Assembly: GCA_023250585.1 (NCBI GenBank)
Contig: JAHFAK010000004.1
Span: 1 to 44,882, forward strand
Source of the DNA: Deltaproteobacteria bacterium
Lineage (GTDB): Bacteria; Bdellovibrionota_F; JAHFAK01
Reading direction: 5' to 3'
DNA: 44,882 nt
This document shows, piece after piece, positions 27,079-36,100 of the stretch (positions are counted from its first letter, which is position 1; every line of letters begins with the position of its first letter). Under the pieces are notes generated by a model that saw only the letters and a list, made by a program, of their open reading frames with translations, was not told where the DNA came from and ran no database searches. The translations under genes and the position numbers were made by a program.

Positions 27079-27617
27079 AGATAACGCAAAAAACTTCGTT
27101 AAAGCAATTAGCCGTTATTGTTTGTGATCATTTAAATAAAGAAGGTATAGAGGCTGTATTGTCAGGAGGAGCAGTAGTTACCATTTATTCAAAAGCGTTA
27201 TATCAGTCATATGATCTTGATTTTATAACCTTTGCTGATCGAAAAAAAATACAAAAAGCAATGGAGAAGCTTGGGTTTAAAAAAGAAAAAGGCCGTTATT
27301 ACACACATCCAGGAACAAAGTACTTTGTTGAATTTCCTCCAGGACCATTGGCTATTGGCGAAGAAATTGTCAAATCATGGTCAACTATGAAAACTAAATC
27401 AGGAAAATTATTCTTACTCACACCAACTCAATGTATTATGGATAGATTATGTGCTTTTTATCATTGGAATGATTATCAATCTTTGGAACAAGCTATACTT
27501 GTAGCAAAAAAACATAAAGTTACTATGAGTAAGATTAAAAAATGGTCTCTGAAAGAAGAGATGAATGAGAAATTTGAAATATTTCGAAAAAAGTTGGGAT
27601 TCCAATTGAAAAGGTGA
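27075..27617 (+). CDS. Nucleotidyltransferase-fold protein, candidate toxin
   Basis: The 180-residue protein has polymerase-beta-type nucleotidyltransferase features: LSGGAVVTIY (31-32 GG) followed by D47-x-D49 in YDLDFITF, and a helical C-terminal part. It resembles uncharacterised NTase (DUF6036/AbiEii-like) proteins that pair with DNA-binding antitoxins. It starts inside the regulator stop codon. Known relatives modify tRNA acceptor ends or other RNA; the target here is unknown. It could also be a metabolic or defence NTase without toxicity. Confidence 0.7.
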   Translation: MKITQKTSLKQLAVIVCDHLNKEGIEAVLSGGAVVTIYSKALYQSYDLDFITFADRKKIQKAMEKLGFKKEKGRYYTHPGTKYFVEFPPGPLAIGEEIVKSWSTMKTKSGKLFLLTPTQCIMDRLCAFYHWNDYQSLEQAILVAKKHKVTMSKIKKWSLKEEMNEKFEIFRKKLGFQLKR

Positions 27618-27642
27618 CAATCAACATTCTGTCAAAGGGAGT

Positions 27643-27667
27643 CAGTCGCATGTGACTGTCACTTTTT
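27643..27667 (+). terminator. Probable terminator of the wHTH-NTase operon
   Basis: A 5-bp stem CAGTC/GACTG (27643-27647, 27654-27658) is followed closely by five T residues. Outer GTGACA (27614-27619) and TGTCAC (27657-27662) can alternatively pair around it. The stem is weak, so the call is tentative. Confidence 0.4.
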
Positions 27668-27768
27668 CATTTGATTTTACGCTACCATTTTTGGTGACAT
27701 AGTAATTACAGTGTGCTGATCATAACAAGGGAGGATTGATTTATTTTCAAAAGAGATAGCCTTCTTAA

Positions 27769-28908
27769 TTATCGTTGGGTAATGGGAATATATTTTTTAC
27801 CTTCTTCTCCGATATACAGAGCTTTTGGTCTAAAGATTCGATTATCTTCCCATTGCTCGCGTACATGTGCTGCCCAACCCGAAACCCGTGCTATTGCAAA
27901 GATTGGAGTAAAAAGAATTGGATCAATTCCAATGCTATTGAGTAATATTCCTGAATAGAAATCTACGTTAGGATAAATTTGTTTGCCTTTTTCAGTCATC
28001 CTTGTGACAAAATATTCCTCGAGTTTTTCTGAAATTATCAATCGTTTTTTTGAGAGTTCATCTTTTGCAAATGCTTTGAGTGATTTTTGTAGAATAGTTG
28101 CACGTGGATCTTTTACTTTATATACACGATGGCCCATTCCGCTAATTTTCTTTTTTCGAGCGATAGCTCCGTCAATCCATTTTTCAACGTTTTCTATTGA
28201 GCCAATTTCGTCAATCATTTGTAATACCTTTTCATTCGCCCCGCCGTGAAGAGGTCCGAAAAGCGATCCTGTGGCTGCGGAAATAACACTACTCACCGGG
28301 GGAAGGCTTGAGGCTACTACTCGTGCTGTAAAAGTTGATGCATTTAAGCTGTGTTCCATATGGAGGATTAAAATTTTATCAAATATTTTTTCTTCTTCTT
28401 TTGGTGGTTTCTTTCCTGAAAGCATATATAAAAAATTACCTGAAAAGCTTAACTGAGGATCAGGTGTAATTACTTCTTGTTGCTTCATGATTCGATAGTG
28501 ACTTGCAACGAGAAGGGGTGTTTGTTCAATATATCCAATCAGAGTTTCGATAAACTTTTCTTTGTATGTGCTATCCCATATTCCACCGAGAGCGGCATAC
28601 GATGATTGTAATGCTTTCATCGGATGTGTATTTTTTGCAAGGTACTTTTGAATAGTCAATACTGAAGGTTCAAGCTTTCTATAGCGTTTTGCGAGGATTA
28701 AAAATTCACGTAATTCTTTTTCATTGGGAAGTTTTCCATAGAGTAGAAGATATGCAACTTCTTCATACGTAGCAGACTCAGAGAGATCAAAAATACTATA
28801 GCCATAATAGCTTAAATCACCTTTGACTCCATCAACTTTACAAATTTTGCTTTCTGCCGCAATAACGCCTTCGAGGCCTTTTGCGAAAGGTATCGTTTCT
28901 GTACTCAT
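27769..28908 (-). CDS. gltA: Citrate synthase
   Basis: Citrate synthase condenses acetyl-CoA with oxaloacetate at the entry of the TCA cycle. The 379-residue protein has the family signatures HGGANEKVLQ, GMGHRVYKVKDPRA and the C-terminal ALYIGEE region. Its length fits the short type II-like or 2-methylcitrate-synthase-like bacterial enzymes; methylcitrate activity cannot be excluded from sequence. It follows icd by 2 nt and is clearly cotranscribed with it, which favours the TCA function. Confidence 0.95.
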   Translation of the reverse strand: MSTETIPFAKGLEGVIAAESKICKVDGVKGDLSYYGYSIFDLSESATYEEVAYLLLYGKLPNEKELREFLILAKRYRKLEPSVLTIQKYLAKNTHPMKALQSSYAALGGIWDSTYKEKFIETLIGYIEQTPLLVASHYRIMKQQEVITPDPQLSFSGNFLYMLSGKKPPKEEEKIFDKILILHMEHSLNASTFTARVVASSLPPVSSVISAATGSLFGPLHGGANEKVLQMIDEIGSIENVEKWIDGAIARKKKISGMGHRVYKVKDPRATILQKSLKAFAKDELSKKRLIISEKLEEYFVTRMTEKGKQIYPNVDFYSGILLNSIGIDPILFTPIFAIARVSGWAAHVREQWEDNRIFRPKALYIGEEGKKYIPITQR

Positions 28909-28910
28909 GA

Positions 28911-30161
28911 TTAATTTCCTCGAATATTTTTTACAATTCTGTCTGCAAATTCCGAAGTCTTTGCGCGAGTAGCACCCGACATGGAACGTTCTAAATCATA
29001 CGTGACATATTTTTGCCCAATTGTTTTTTCAAGACCTGAAATAATAAGTCGTGCCACTTCTTGCCAGCCAATAAATTCAAACATCAGTGCTCCTGAAAGA
29101 AGAACAGAAGAAGGATTGATGATATCCTGATCCGCATATTTAGGTGCAGTACCATGAGTTGCTTCGAACATTCCCATATCATCTGAAACATTTGCTCCTG
29201 GCGCAATTCCGAGTCCTCCAACTTGTGCAGCACAAGCATCTGAAAGGTAGTCGCCATTTAAATTTGTTGTCGCAATAACGCTATACTCGTGAGGACGCAA
29301 CAATATTTGTTGGAACATGTTATCGGCAATACGATCATTGATTACTATTTTTCCTTTTGGAAGTTTTCCCTCATATTTAGCGTGCAGATCATTTTCCGTA
29401 ATAAGCATATCTCCAAATTCTTTACGTGCAAGCTCATAGCCCCAATTCATAAAGGCACCCTCAGTGAATTTCATGATATTGCCTTTATGAACAAGCGTTA
29501 CAACTTTTCGATTGTTGTCAATTGCATATTGAATTGCTTTTCGAATAAGGCGTTTTGATCCAAATTCAGATATCGGTTTAATGCCTATGGCCGATGCTTC
29601 TCGTATATCTTTACCGCAAGAAATAATTACATCGCGTATTTTATTTGCTTCTTTTGAACCTGCTGCCCATTCAACTCCCGCATAGACATCTTCGGTATTT
29701 TCACGGAATATAACGACATCAAGCTTTTCAGGAGTTTTTAGAGGTGATGGTACACCGGAAAAATAACGAACCGGACGAACACACGCATACAAATCAAGTT
29801 GCTGTCTCAGTGTAACATTAATACTGCGAAAACCTTCTCCAACTGGTGTTGTGAGTGGGCCTTTGATCGCAACTTTAAATTCTTTAATTGCTTGTAAGGT
29901 ATCTTCGGGAAGCCATACGTCTTTGCCATAAACACTACATGCTTTTTCGCCAGCATATACTTCTAGCCATACAATTTTTCGTTCATTTTTATAGGCTTCT
30001 GCTGTTGCGGCGTCGAATACTTTCTTCGAGGCTTTCCAAATATCTCGCCCGCTGCCGTCACCTTCTATAAAAGGAATGATAGGATTATTGGGGGTTATGC
30101 ATGTGCCCTTGGAAATGGTAATTGCTGTCCCTGCTTGGGGAGCGGTAATTTTATCAAACAT
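28911..30161 (-). CDS. icd: Isocitrate dehydrogenase, NADP type
   Basis: The 416-residue enzyme, the length of E. coli Icd, oxidatively decarboxylates isocitrate to 2-oxoglutarate. It has the substrate loop [26 protein letters not shown], the metal-binding aspartates in [14 protein letters not shown], and [10 protein letters not shown], whose Lys-Tyr pair marks NADP+ preference. It is the first gene of the icd-gltA pair. No aconitase gene is in the window. Confidence 0.96.
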   Translation of the reverse strand: MFDKITAPQAGTAITISKGTCITPNNPIIPFIEGDGSGRDIWKASKKVFDAATAEAYKNERKIVWLEVYAGEKACSVYGKDVWLPEDTLQAIKEFKVAIKGPLTTPVGEGFRSINVTLRQQLDLYACVRPVRYFSGVPSPLKTPEKLDVVIFRENTEDVYAGVEWAAGSKEANKIRDVIISCGKDIREASAIGIKPISEFGSKRLIRKAIQYAIDNNRKVVTLVHKGNIMKFTEGAFMNWGYELARKEFGDMLITENDLHAKYEGKLPKGKIVINDRIADNMFQQILLRPHEYSVIATTNLNGDYLSDACAAQVGGLGIAPGANVSDDMGMFEATHGTAPKYADQDIINPSSVLLSGALMFEFIGWQEVARLIISGLEKTIGQKYVTYDLERSMSGATRAKTSEFADRIVKNIRGN

Positions 30162-30231
30162 AATTTGTTCCTTTTCTGTGTATGTATAGGATGGAAATAT
30201 ATAAAAAAGCTAGCTGATTTTTGCCATGAGA

Positions 30232-30615
30232 TCAACTCGAAAGTTTATCGTATATTTTTTTACTCAAAGTATAGTAAGTATGGAGACGGTCGTATAGTTG
30301 CTGAGCTAATTCTTCTGAATAAATATGAACTGACATATTTCGATCATCTGCCATACGGAGGCATGTTTCGATTTCCTCGTCACTTAGTTTGATAATATTT
30401 TTAATTTCACGAAAGCATGAGCGAGGCGAAGATACTTGAATCTTTTCGATCTCGCTTAAGTAGACTTTAATTGTTTTAGAGAGAAGTTCGTAGGTAAATT
30501 GAAAGCGTTGAATAGCCGCATCTCGTGCTATTTCAGAATAGGGACACTTAAGAACTTCTTCGAATTTTTTAAGAGCACTTTCCAATTGTATTAATTTTTC
30601 ACTGAGGTAAGCCAT
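30232..30615 (-). CDS. HEPN-domain protein (HI0074/HepT-like), candidate toxin
   Basis: A 127-residue all-helical protein of the nucleotidyltransferase substrate-binding (HI0074) family. The HEPN RNase motif R92-x4-H97-x-Y99 (RNMSVHIY) is intact. In characterised MntA/HepT pairs the His and Arg form the RNase site and the Tyr is AMPylated by the partner. It is downstream of the MNT gene and overlaps it by 25 bp, so the products are made together. A toxin role is inferred from the motif and partner. Confidence 0.85.
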   Translation of the reverse strand: MAYLSEKLIQLESALKKFEEVLKCPYSEIARDAAIQRFQFTYELLSKTIKVYLSEIEKIQVSSPRSCFREIKNIIKLSDEEIETCLRMADDRNMSVHIYSEELAQQLYDRLHTYYTLSKKIYDKLSS

Positions 30616-30887
30616 AGTATTTTTTCTTTAAAAACCTTGTTTTTAAATATTTCATCAACAGTATTAAAATCAATGACATCAACCGTATACGGTATTGTGG
30701 AATTCTCTAATGCTTCCCGTATAGCGCTTAGTCTATTTTTGTCAATTATTCCATCGATAATTCCAACATCAATATCATGAAATTTATTTTGACTAATACT
30801 TGAACCAAAAATAAATATACGCGTTTTAGGGCTAAGATGTTGAATAAGGATATTTTTAATTTCATCCTGATATTTTTTTTGCAGCAT
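30591..30887 (-). CDS. Minimal nucleotidyltransferase (MntA-like), candidate antitoxin
   Basis: The 98-residue protein is a minimal nucleotidyltransferase: FGSSISQNKFHDID contains G28-S29 and D38-x-D40, and D70 in TVDVID is the third acidic residue. Such MNT proteins neutralise HEPN toxins by AMPylating their active-site tyrosine. The gene precedes the HEPN gene with a 25-bp overlap. No DNA-binding domain is present, so regulation of the operon is not evident. Confidence 0.85.
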   Translation of the reverse strand: MLQKKYQDEIKNILIQHLSPKTRIFIFGSSISQNKFHDIDVGIIDGIIDKNRLSAIREALENSTIPYTVDVIDFNTVDEIFKNKVFKEKILWLTSVKN

Positions 30888-30975
30888 GAATTAAGTATAG
30901 AAAAGAGAGTTTAGAAAGACAATAAAAATTGGTTTTGAACTCATTAACTTTTTTCTTTGCTTATTAATGTTACTC

Positions 30976-32298
30976 TTACTCCTTTATTAAATAAAACATT
31001 CCACCGGTTATTTGTGCAAGTTCTTTCATTTCGTCTTCGACTTTTTTTTGTAATTTTATGCCAAGGATTGAAATACTAATGCCTTTTTGTTGAGCCAGAG
31101 TTACAACAGCGTGAGCGGCAGATTTACTCATCGTGTCCTCTCCATCAGTTAAAACAGAAATTCTGGTGCCGTTTTCAATTTGGAGCATGAGACTTTCCAG
31201 AGCAGCATAGAGAGGAGTAGACCCATCAGGGGTTACCATACTTAACGAGCTCTGGCATCGGCATCTCGCCGGGTAGATACGGACGTTAAATTGTTTGATT
31301 GATTGTCTAAAATAGTATACTTCAGCATGTTGAGGGAATCGATACCTCTCTACTTCCTGCCATTTTTCAGCTTCCATCATAGAACCTGAGCTATCGATCA
31401 AAAAAATATCGGTATTTTTTTCGAGAAATCGTAAACCTCTGGCCAAAGCAGATCTTTCAGGAATAATGGTTACTCTGCGATCGTTTTGATAGTTTTCTTT
31501 GCTCGTTTCGTTTGCCTTTGATTCTCCGTAAGAAACAGCGGTAATATTTTTAAATCCTTGCCCACGTAGATAGGCACTCACACTATCAATTCTTTGTTGG
31601 CTTAATATTCCATTCAATTCGGTAGCTCCACGTGGATCACAATAACCTTCAATTACAAATGAATCTCTTGCAGAGAGTTCGGTAGTATATTTTAGGATAT
31701 CACTTATATCATTAACCCCTAGGGTACTTTGTGCTGTGGGAAAGTAGATGGATAATTCATTATCTTCAATACTATTTTTTCTTTCATCTGTTGATGATCT
31801 TGATAATTCAGCTGGTTCAAAGGAAATGATTTTTCCATAAGGACTTTGTAAATTTGTTTGCAGCTTTTCTTTAGTTCTTTCCGTAATACGACAAACATTG
31901 GCATATTCAGTGTAAATAGTATTAATCGGTTCTTTTTTTGGTTTTTGCAGGGATAGAATTATTTCTTCTATTTCCTTTTTAGTTGTGGGTGTGTAGTCAC
32001 CTTTGACTATATTATTGAGAGCTTCCATTATTTCTTTTTCCGTAAAGACAGTTCCGGTATCAAGATGATAGATAGCGATGTCAGGGTTTAAAAAAACAAA
32101 GGCAAGCCGATTACCAACCTTTACCTTGAATCCATCGCATTTACATTTTTTTAATTTGCTTATGACTGTTTTATGTATTGAATTAGAAATTTCTACTTCT
32201 CGTACTTTTTCTTCTTGTCCTTGAGCGTACGCAATACCTAATGACAACATTAACAAACAAAAAGATACTTCTAATAATTTTTTCTTAATAACCCCCAT
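30976..32298 (-). CDS. Exported OmpA-VWA fusion protein
   Basis: The start is the ATG at 32298, preceded by AAAGGAGA; an upstream ATG lacks a site. The 440-residue protein has a signal peptide ending AYAQG (about residue 25). An unassigned N-terminal region follows, then an OmpA-like peptidoglycan-binding domain (IEGYCDPRGATELN, SQQRIDSVSAYL, GESKAN, NDRRV), and a C-terminal von Willebrand A domain with MIDAS-like DSSGSM and a late TDGEDT. It probably sits in the periplasm tied to peptidoglycan and binds a partner through VWA. The adjacent secreted protein is the obvious candidate. Confidence 0.85.
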   Translation of the reverse strand: MGVIKKKLLEVSFCLLMLSLGIAYAQGQEEKVREVEISNSIHKTVISKLKKCKCDGFKVKVGNRLAFVFLNPDIAIYHLDTGTVFTEKEIMEALNNIVKGDYTPTTKKEIEEIILSLQKPKKEPINTIYTEYANVCRITERTKEKLQTNLQSPYGKIISFEPAELSRSSTDERKNSIEDNELSIYFPTAQSTLGVNDISDILKYTTELSARDSFVIEGYCDPRGATELNGILSQQRIDSVSAYLRGQGFKNITAVSYGESKANETSKENYQNDRRVTIIPERSALARGLRFLEKNTDIFLIDSSGSMMEAEKWQEVERYRFPQHAEVYYFRQSIKQFNVRIYPARCRCQSSLSMVTPDGSTPLYAALESLMLQIENGTRISVLTDGEDTMSKSAAHAVVTLAQQKGISISILGIKLQKKVEDEMKELAQITGGMFYLIKE

Positions 32299-32325
32299 AA
32301 TATCTCCTTTATGCAAGCTTTTGTT

Positions 32326-33093
32326 TCATTGCTTTTTCATTTTTAATGTTTCGATGAATTTTTTATTTTCTGCAATGAGTTCTTGGAGTCTTTTTATAAC
32401 TTTTTGAGTATCAATTCCGTATTTTTTAAAGACTTTATAGGTATAAGGGTCAATTGTTTGATCTGAGGTAAGTAATAAAAAATGTTTGTTGATTAATTCA
32501 AGTCGATCAGTAGAAACGACATTCACCAAGGTTTTAATTCTTCCAGGATTACCTTCTTTTAAAGCTCCAATGAATTCTGGCTCAGTTTCTATAAAGGTAT
32601 TTTGTAACTCATGCATAACGGCGTAAAGCAATAAACCAAAATCAGAAATCAGTGTACTACTCAGAGTAAATCCACGAATATAAAGAGGAGGATTAGAATC
32701 CTTTTCTTGTAGTGTATATGAATACATAAGATAGGGAACAGGAGAGAGCTCTATGTTTTTTAAATGTTCCTTTCCCATGGTTTCTCGTATTGTTGTAATC
32801 GATTTTTCGCTTGTAACAAGAACGGACAATTTAGAAAATTTTCCAAGCGTTCCTTTGCATGACCCAGTACCGAGGACCAACTGGAATGCAGTCTTAATAA
32901 TATCTTCCAAACCTTTTGGTTTTTCTATAGATGTTTCATCAAGAGGAGTTTTTTCAAAGAAATTAACCTCTAAAGAAGGACAGCCGGTTTGATCATCCTG
33001 CTTTTGAACTTGATCTTGAGACGGGATGGCTGCTAAGGCCAGATTGAAATTTATACAAAGAACCAAAATAGATAGTTTTATTTTTGTTACCAT
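32326..33093 (-). CDS. Exported protein of unknown function
   Basis: The 255-residue protein has a signal peptide (cleavage near ALAAIP, about residue 22) and a GAAAGGA ribosome site. No known domain is recognised. A central segment, YAVMHELQNTFIETEPEF, has some resemblance to a metalloprotease-style HE helix, but the full HExxH motif is absent. It is 27 nt upstream of the OmpA-VWA gene and probably cotranscribed with it, so it may be an envelope partner. The 211 nt before it contain only AT-rich sequence. Confidence 0.75.
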   Translation of the reverse strand: MVTKIKLSILVLCINFNLALAAIPSQDQVQKQDDQTGCPSLEVNFFEKTPLDETSIEKPKGLEDIIKTAFQLVLGTGSCKGTLGKFSKLSVLVTSEKSITTIRETMGKEHLKNIELSPVPYLMYSYTLQEKDSNPPLYIRGFTLSSTLISDFGLLLYAVMHELQNTFIETEPEFIGALKEGNPGRIKTLVNVVSTDRLELINKHFLLLTSDQTIDPYTYKVFKKYGIDTQKVIKRLQELIAENKKFIETLKMKKQ

Positions 33094-33304
33094 ATCAATC
33101 CTTTCATTTCTTTTGTAAATGTCTCATACAGAAAAATGAACGCAAAAAGCGTGCCAATGTATTGAAAAAATAACCAACTGAATTTATTAGTGTTTTTATT
33201 TATGAATTACTTGTCGTTTAGATTTATTGCGACTTTTAAGAGATAATATTGGGACAAAATCGCCTTAAATTGAAACATTTAACGGTAAGTCCTCCGTATC
33301 ATGT

Positions 33305-34444
33305 TTAAATATATTCACCAGACCATAGATTTTCAATAAATAATTTCCATGAAATAATTTTTATCCCAGCAACGGTGCGAGGCTCTTTTTCTAAACATAC
33401 TAAGACACAATTTTTTACTGGCCCGTCTTCTTTTAAAGCTTTAAGAAAACGAAGATCTCCTTCATGGACACGATCAGAGCCCTTGATTTCAATTGCCAGT
33501 TCTTTATCTCCTAGAATAAAATCAACTTCTTGCCCTGTGCTTGTTCTCCAGAAATAAATAGGCACATCCGGATTTTTATAAGTTATATAAGCTCTAAGTT
33601 CCATTAATATATACTGCTCAAATGATTTACCAAATTCCATAGTTTTTAAAGCAGGTTTTCGTTTTGCCAGATAATTTGTAACTCCAACATCAAACAAATA
33701 AAATTTTTCCGTAGTAATCATTCTCCTATCTTTGGATTTGCCCCATGGCTGAATTCTGAAACCAATATATGTATCTTCGAGAATATCGAAATAAGTTCTT
33801 ACAACCTTATGTGAAACACCTGTGTCCCTTGCAATATTAACATAATTAATCAGTTCGCTTGATGTAATGGCTGCAACTCTTAAAAATTCTGAGAAAGCGG
33901 GCAAATTTTGAATTAATCCCTCTTGTGCTATTTCTTCTTTCAGGTAATCAAAAATATATGCTCTTAAATCTTCAATTGGACTAGGGGACAAAAAATGAGG
34001 TGGCAGCAAACCAGAAATCATGATTTTTTCTAAATCAAATCCTGAAACTTCTACTAAAGAAAGTGGCAACATTACTCTCCGCCAAGCGCGACCACCTAAA
34101 AGGTTAGAATGACCTCTTTTTAATTTTCTTGCACTCGATCCTGTAAGCAAAAATGATATTCCACTGTTTTCAATTAACCAATGCACTTCATCTAAAATTG
34201 CGGGAATTTTTTGAACTTCATCTATGACTATTAATCCTTTATAATCTTGATGTCTTTCTCTTAATAACGAAGGCCGAGAAGCATATTCGGCAAAAACATC
34301 TGTTTTAAGAAAATCAATTAATAGAATATTTTTTAGATTATGATTGATCCAAAAAGTTTTTCCAACTTTACGAGGTCCCCATAAAAAGGCAGATTTATTT
34401 TCTGGAAGATTAAGCTCGAAAAGTCTTTTGATAATTTTACTCAT
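33305..34444 (-). CDS. AAA_14 / DUF4143 ATPase
   Basis: The 379-residue protein has Walker A GPRKVGKT, Walker B LIVIDEVQ and sensor LLTGSSARKLKRG, then the C-terminal DUF4143 domain with GQEVDFILGDKELAIEIKGS, a degenerate PD-(D/E)XK-like fold. Such ATPases are widespread in mobile accessory regions and of uncertain function. The predicted message starts at or next to the ATG, since the -10 region ends 6 nt before it. A 20-bp palindrome covers the promoter. Confidence 0.88.
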   Translation of the reverse strand: MSKIIKRLFELNLPENKSAFLWGPRKVGKTFWINHNLKNILLIDFLKTDVFAEYASRPSLLRERHQDYKGLIVIDEVQKIPAILDEVHWLIENSGISFLLTGSSARKLKRGHSNLLGGRAWRRVMLPLSLVEVSGFDLEKIMISGLLPPHFLSPSPIEDLRAYIFDYLKEEIAQEGLIQNLPAFSEFLRVAAITSSELINYVNIARDTGVSHKVVRTYFDILEDTYIGFRIQPWGKSKDRRMITTEKFYLFDVGVTNYLAKRKPALKTMEFGKSFEQYILMELRAYITYKNPDVPIYFWRTSTGQEVDFILGDKELAIEIKGSDRVHEGDLRFLKALKEDGPVKNCVLVCLEKEPRTVAGIKIISWKLFIENLWSGEYI

Positions 34445-34449
34445 AAGGT

Positions 34450-34489
34450 AAATTTATCTAGATAAATTTGCTATGTCAAGAAATTTATC
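34450..34489 (-). promoter_or_regulatory. Palindromic operator and leaderless promoter of the DUF4143 ATPase
   Basis: On the minus strand TTGACA (34479-34474) is followed after 17 nt by TAAATT (34456-34451), six nt before the start codon. A perfect 20-bp palindrome AAATTTATCTAGATAAATTT (34450-34469) covers the -10 region, and a third half-site (34481-34489) lies upstream of the -35 box. This suggests repression by a dimeric regulator encoded elsewhere or by the ATPase itself. Confidence 0.65.
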
Positions 34490-34508
34490 CGTCGACTTTT
34501 CTAGTATT

Positions 34509-36068
34509 TTATAGAGAAGCTGTTCTTTTTTTGAATTCTCTTTCGAGCTGTTGGGCGGTTTGATTAAATTTATTTTTGTCCTTCCAGGTATCAATTGGAT
34601 TCAAGAGCTCTGGCGGGACGCCGTCACAGGTTACGGGATACGATAAACCAAAAATGGGGTCGGTTTTGAAGGTTGCATCAGAGAGTTCACCGGAAAGAGC
34701 CGCATCGATCATCTTGCGAGTATATTTAATATGAATTCGTTCGCCTTCGCCGTAGGGTCCTCCGGTCCAGCCGGTGTTGACAAGCCAGCATTGCGCTTTA
34801 TGTTTTTCAATTTTTTCTTTAAGCATGTGGCCATATTTTGTAGGTTTATGAACCATAAACGGAGCGCCAAAGCAGGTTGAGAAAGTCATTTCTACATCAG
34901 ATTTCATATCTCGCTCAGTGCCTGCAATTTTTGCCGTATAACCCAAAAGGAAATGCTCTACTGCTTGCGCGGGCGTAAGTTTTGAAATAGGAGGAAGAAC
35001 ACCAAATGCATCGCAGGTAAGCATAATGATATTTTGTGCATGACCTCCTCGTTCTTCAGGAATAATATTTTTATTAAATGAAATAGGGTATGCCCCGCGA
35101 GTATTCTCTGTATAACTATTATCATCAAGGTTAACAATTCTGGTTTCATCATTCATGACGACGTTTTCTAAAACAGTTCCAAACATATGGGCGCATTCAT
35201 AAATATCGGGTTCTCGTTCTTTGGAAAGCTTAATCATCTTAGCATAGCAGCCACCTTCGAAATTGAATACACCATTTTCGCCCCAGCCGTGTTCATCATC
35301 ACCAATCAATCCACGCTGTGGGTCTGCTGAAAGACTTGTTTTGCCGGTGCCTGATAAGCCAAAGAATACTGCGGTATCTCCAGTTTTTCCTACATTGGCA
35401 GAACTATGCATGGTAAAGACTCCTTTTAACGGGAGTAGATAGTTAAGAATGGTAAAAACACTTTTTTTAATTTCTCCTGCGTAGCATGTCCCACCAATAA
35501 GAATAATTTTTTTCGCAAAATTAATAATAACAAATGCCTTTGATCGTGTCCCATCACGGGTAGGAGCTGCTTCAAATCCATTGCAGCTTATGATAGTAAA
35601 ATCGGGAGTATAATTACGGAGTTCTTCCTTTTTATTGATAGTAATAAACATATTTTGGGCAAAAAGGCTTTGCCATGCTCGGTCGGTAATAACGCGTATA
35701 TTCATTCGATATGAAGGATCTGCGCATACATAGAGGTCTTGTACAAATGCATCTTTACCCTCAAGATACTGAGTTACTTTCGAGTAGAGGGCGTCGAATT
35801 TGTTTGTCTCAAAAGGTATATTTACTTTACCCCAATCAATAGTATTTTCAGAAGTTGGTTCTTTAACTATAAATTTATCTTGTGGAGATCTTCCCGTATA
35901 AGGACGAGTGTCGACGACTAAGGGACCGGCATATGAGATTTTAGCTTCCCCGCGTTTAGTCGTTTCTTCATAAAGTTCAGCTCGAGAAAGGTTATAAAAT
36001 ACATGATGAGTATTTTTAATACCTATCCCTTTAAGTTTTTCTCGGATTTCAAAAGGGTCGCGATGCAT
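34509..36068 (-). CDS. pckA: Phosphoenolpyruvate carboxykinase (ATP)
   Basis: This 519-residue enzyme interconverts oxaloacetate and phosphoenolpyruvate with ATP/ADP. Motifs include PYTGRSPQDKF, the kinase loop GLSGTGKTSLS, metal-binding GDDEHGW and the adenine-site region near GPYGEG. A strong AAAAGGAGGG ribosome site precedes the ATG. It is upstream of nothing obvious in an operon; dxs ends 32 nt upstream of it on the same strand, so cotranscription is possible. With icd-gltA it points to gluconeogenic or amino-acid-based carbon flow. Confidence 0.97.
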   Translation of the reverse strand: MHRDPFEIREKLKGIGIKNTHHVFYNLSRAELYEETTKRGEAKISYAGPLVVDTRPYTGRSPQDKFIVKEPTSENTIDWGKVNIPFETNKFDALYSKVTQYLEGKDAFVQDLYVCADPSYRMNIRVITDRAWQSLFAQNMFITINKKEELRNYTPDFTIISCNGFEAAPTRDGTRSKAFVIINFAKKIILIGGTCYAGEIKKSVFTILNYLLPLKGVFTMHSSANVGKTGDTAVFFGLSGTGKTSLSADPQRGLIGDDEHGWGENGVFNFEGGCYAKMIKLSKEREPDIYECAHMFGTVLENVVMNDETRIVNLDDNSYTENTRGAYPISFNKNIIPEERGGHAQNIIMLTCDAFGVLPPISKLTPAQAVEHFLLGYTAKIAGTERDMKSDVEMTFSTCFGAPFMVHKPTKYGHMLKEKIEKHKAQCWLVNTGWTGGPYGEGERIHIKYTRKMIDAALSGELSDATFKTDPIFGLSYPVTCDGVPPELLNPIDTWKDKNKFNQTAQQLEREFKKRTASL

Positions 36069-36100
36069 ACCGCCCTCCTTTTCTGTTGAATGTGATTAAT

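Noticed and set aside
33094-33304. Intergenic stretch before the DUF4143 ATPase end as an RNA gene
   Set aside because: Only a 4-bp GTCG/CGAC stem is visible; no promoter-terminator pair supports a transcript.
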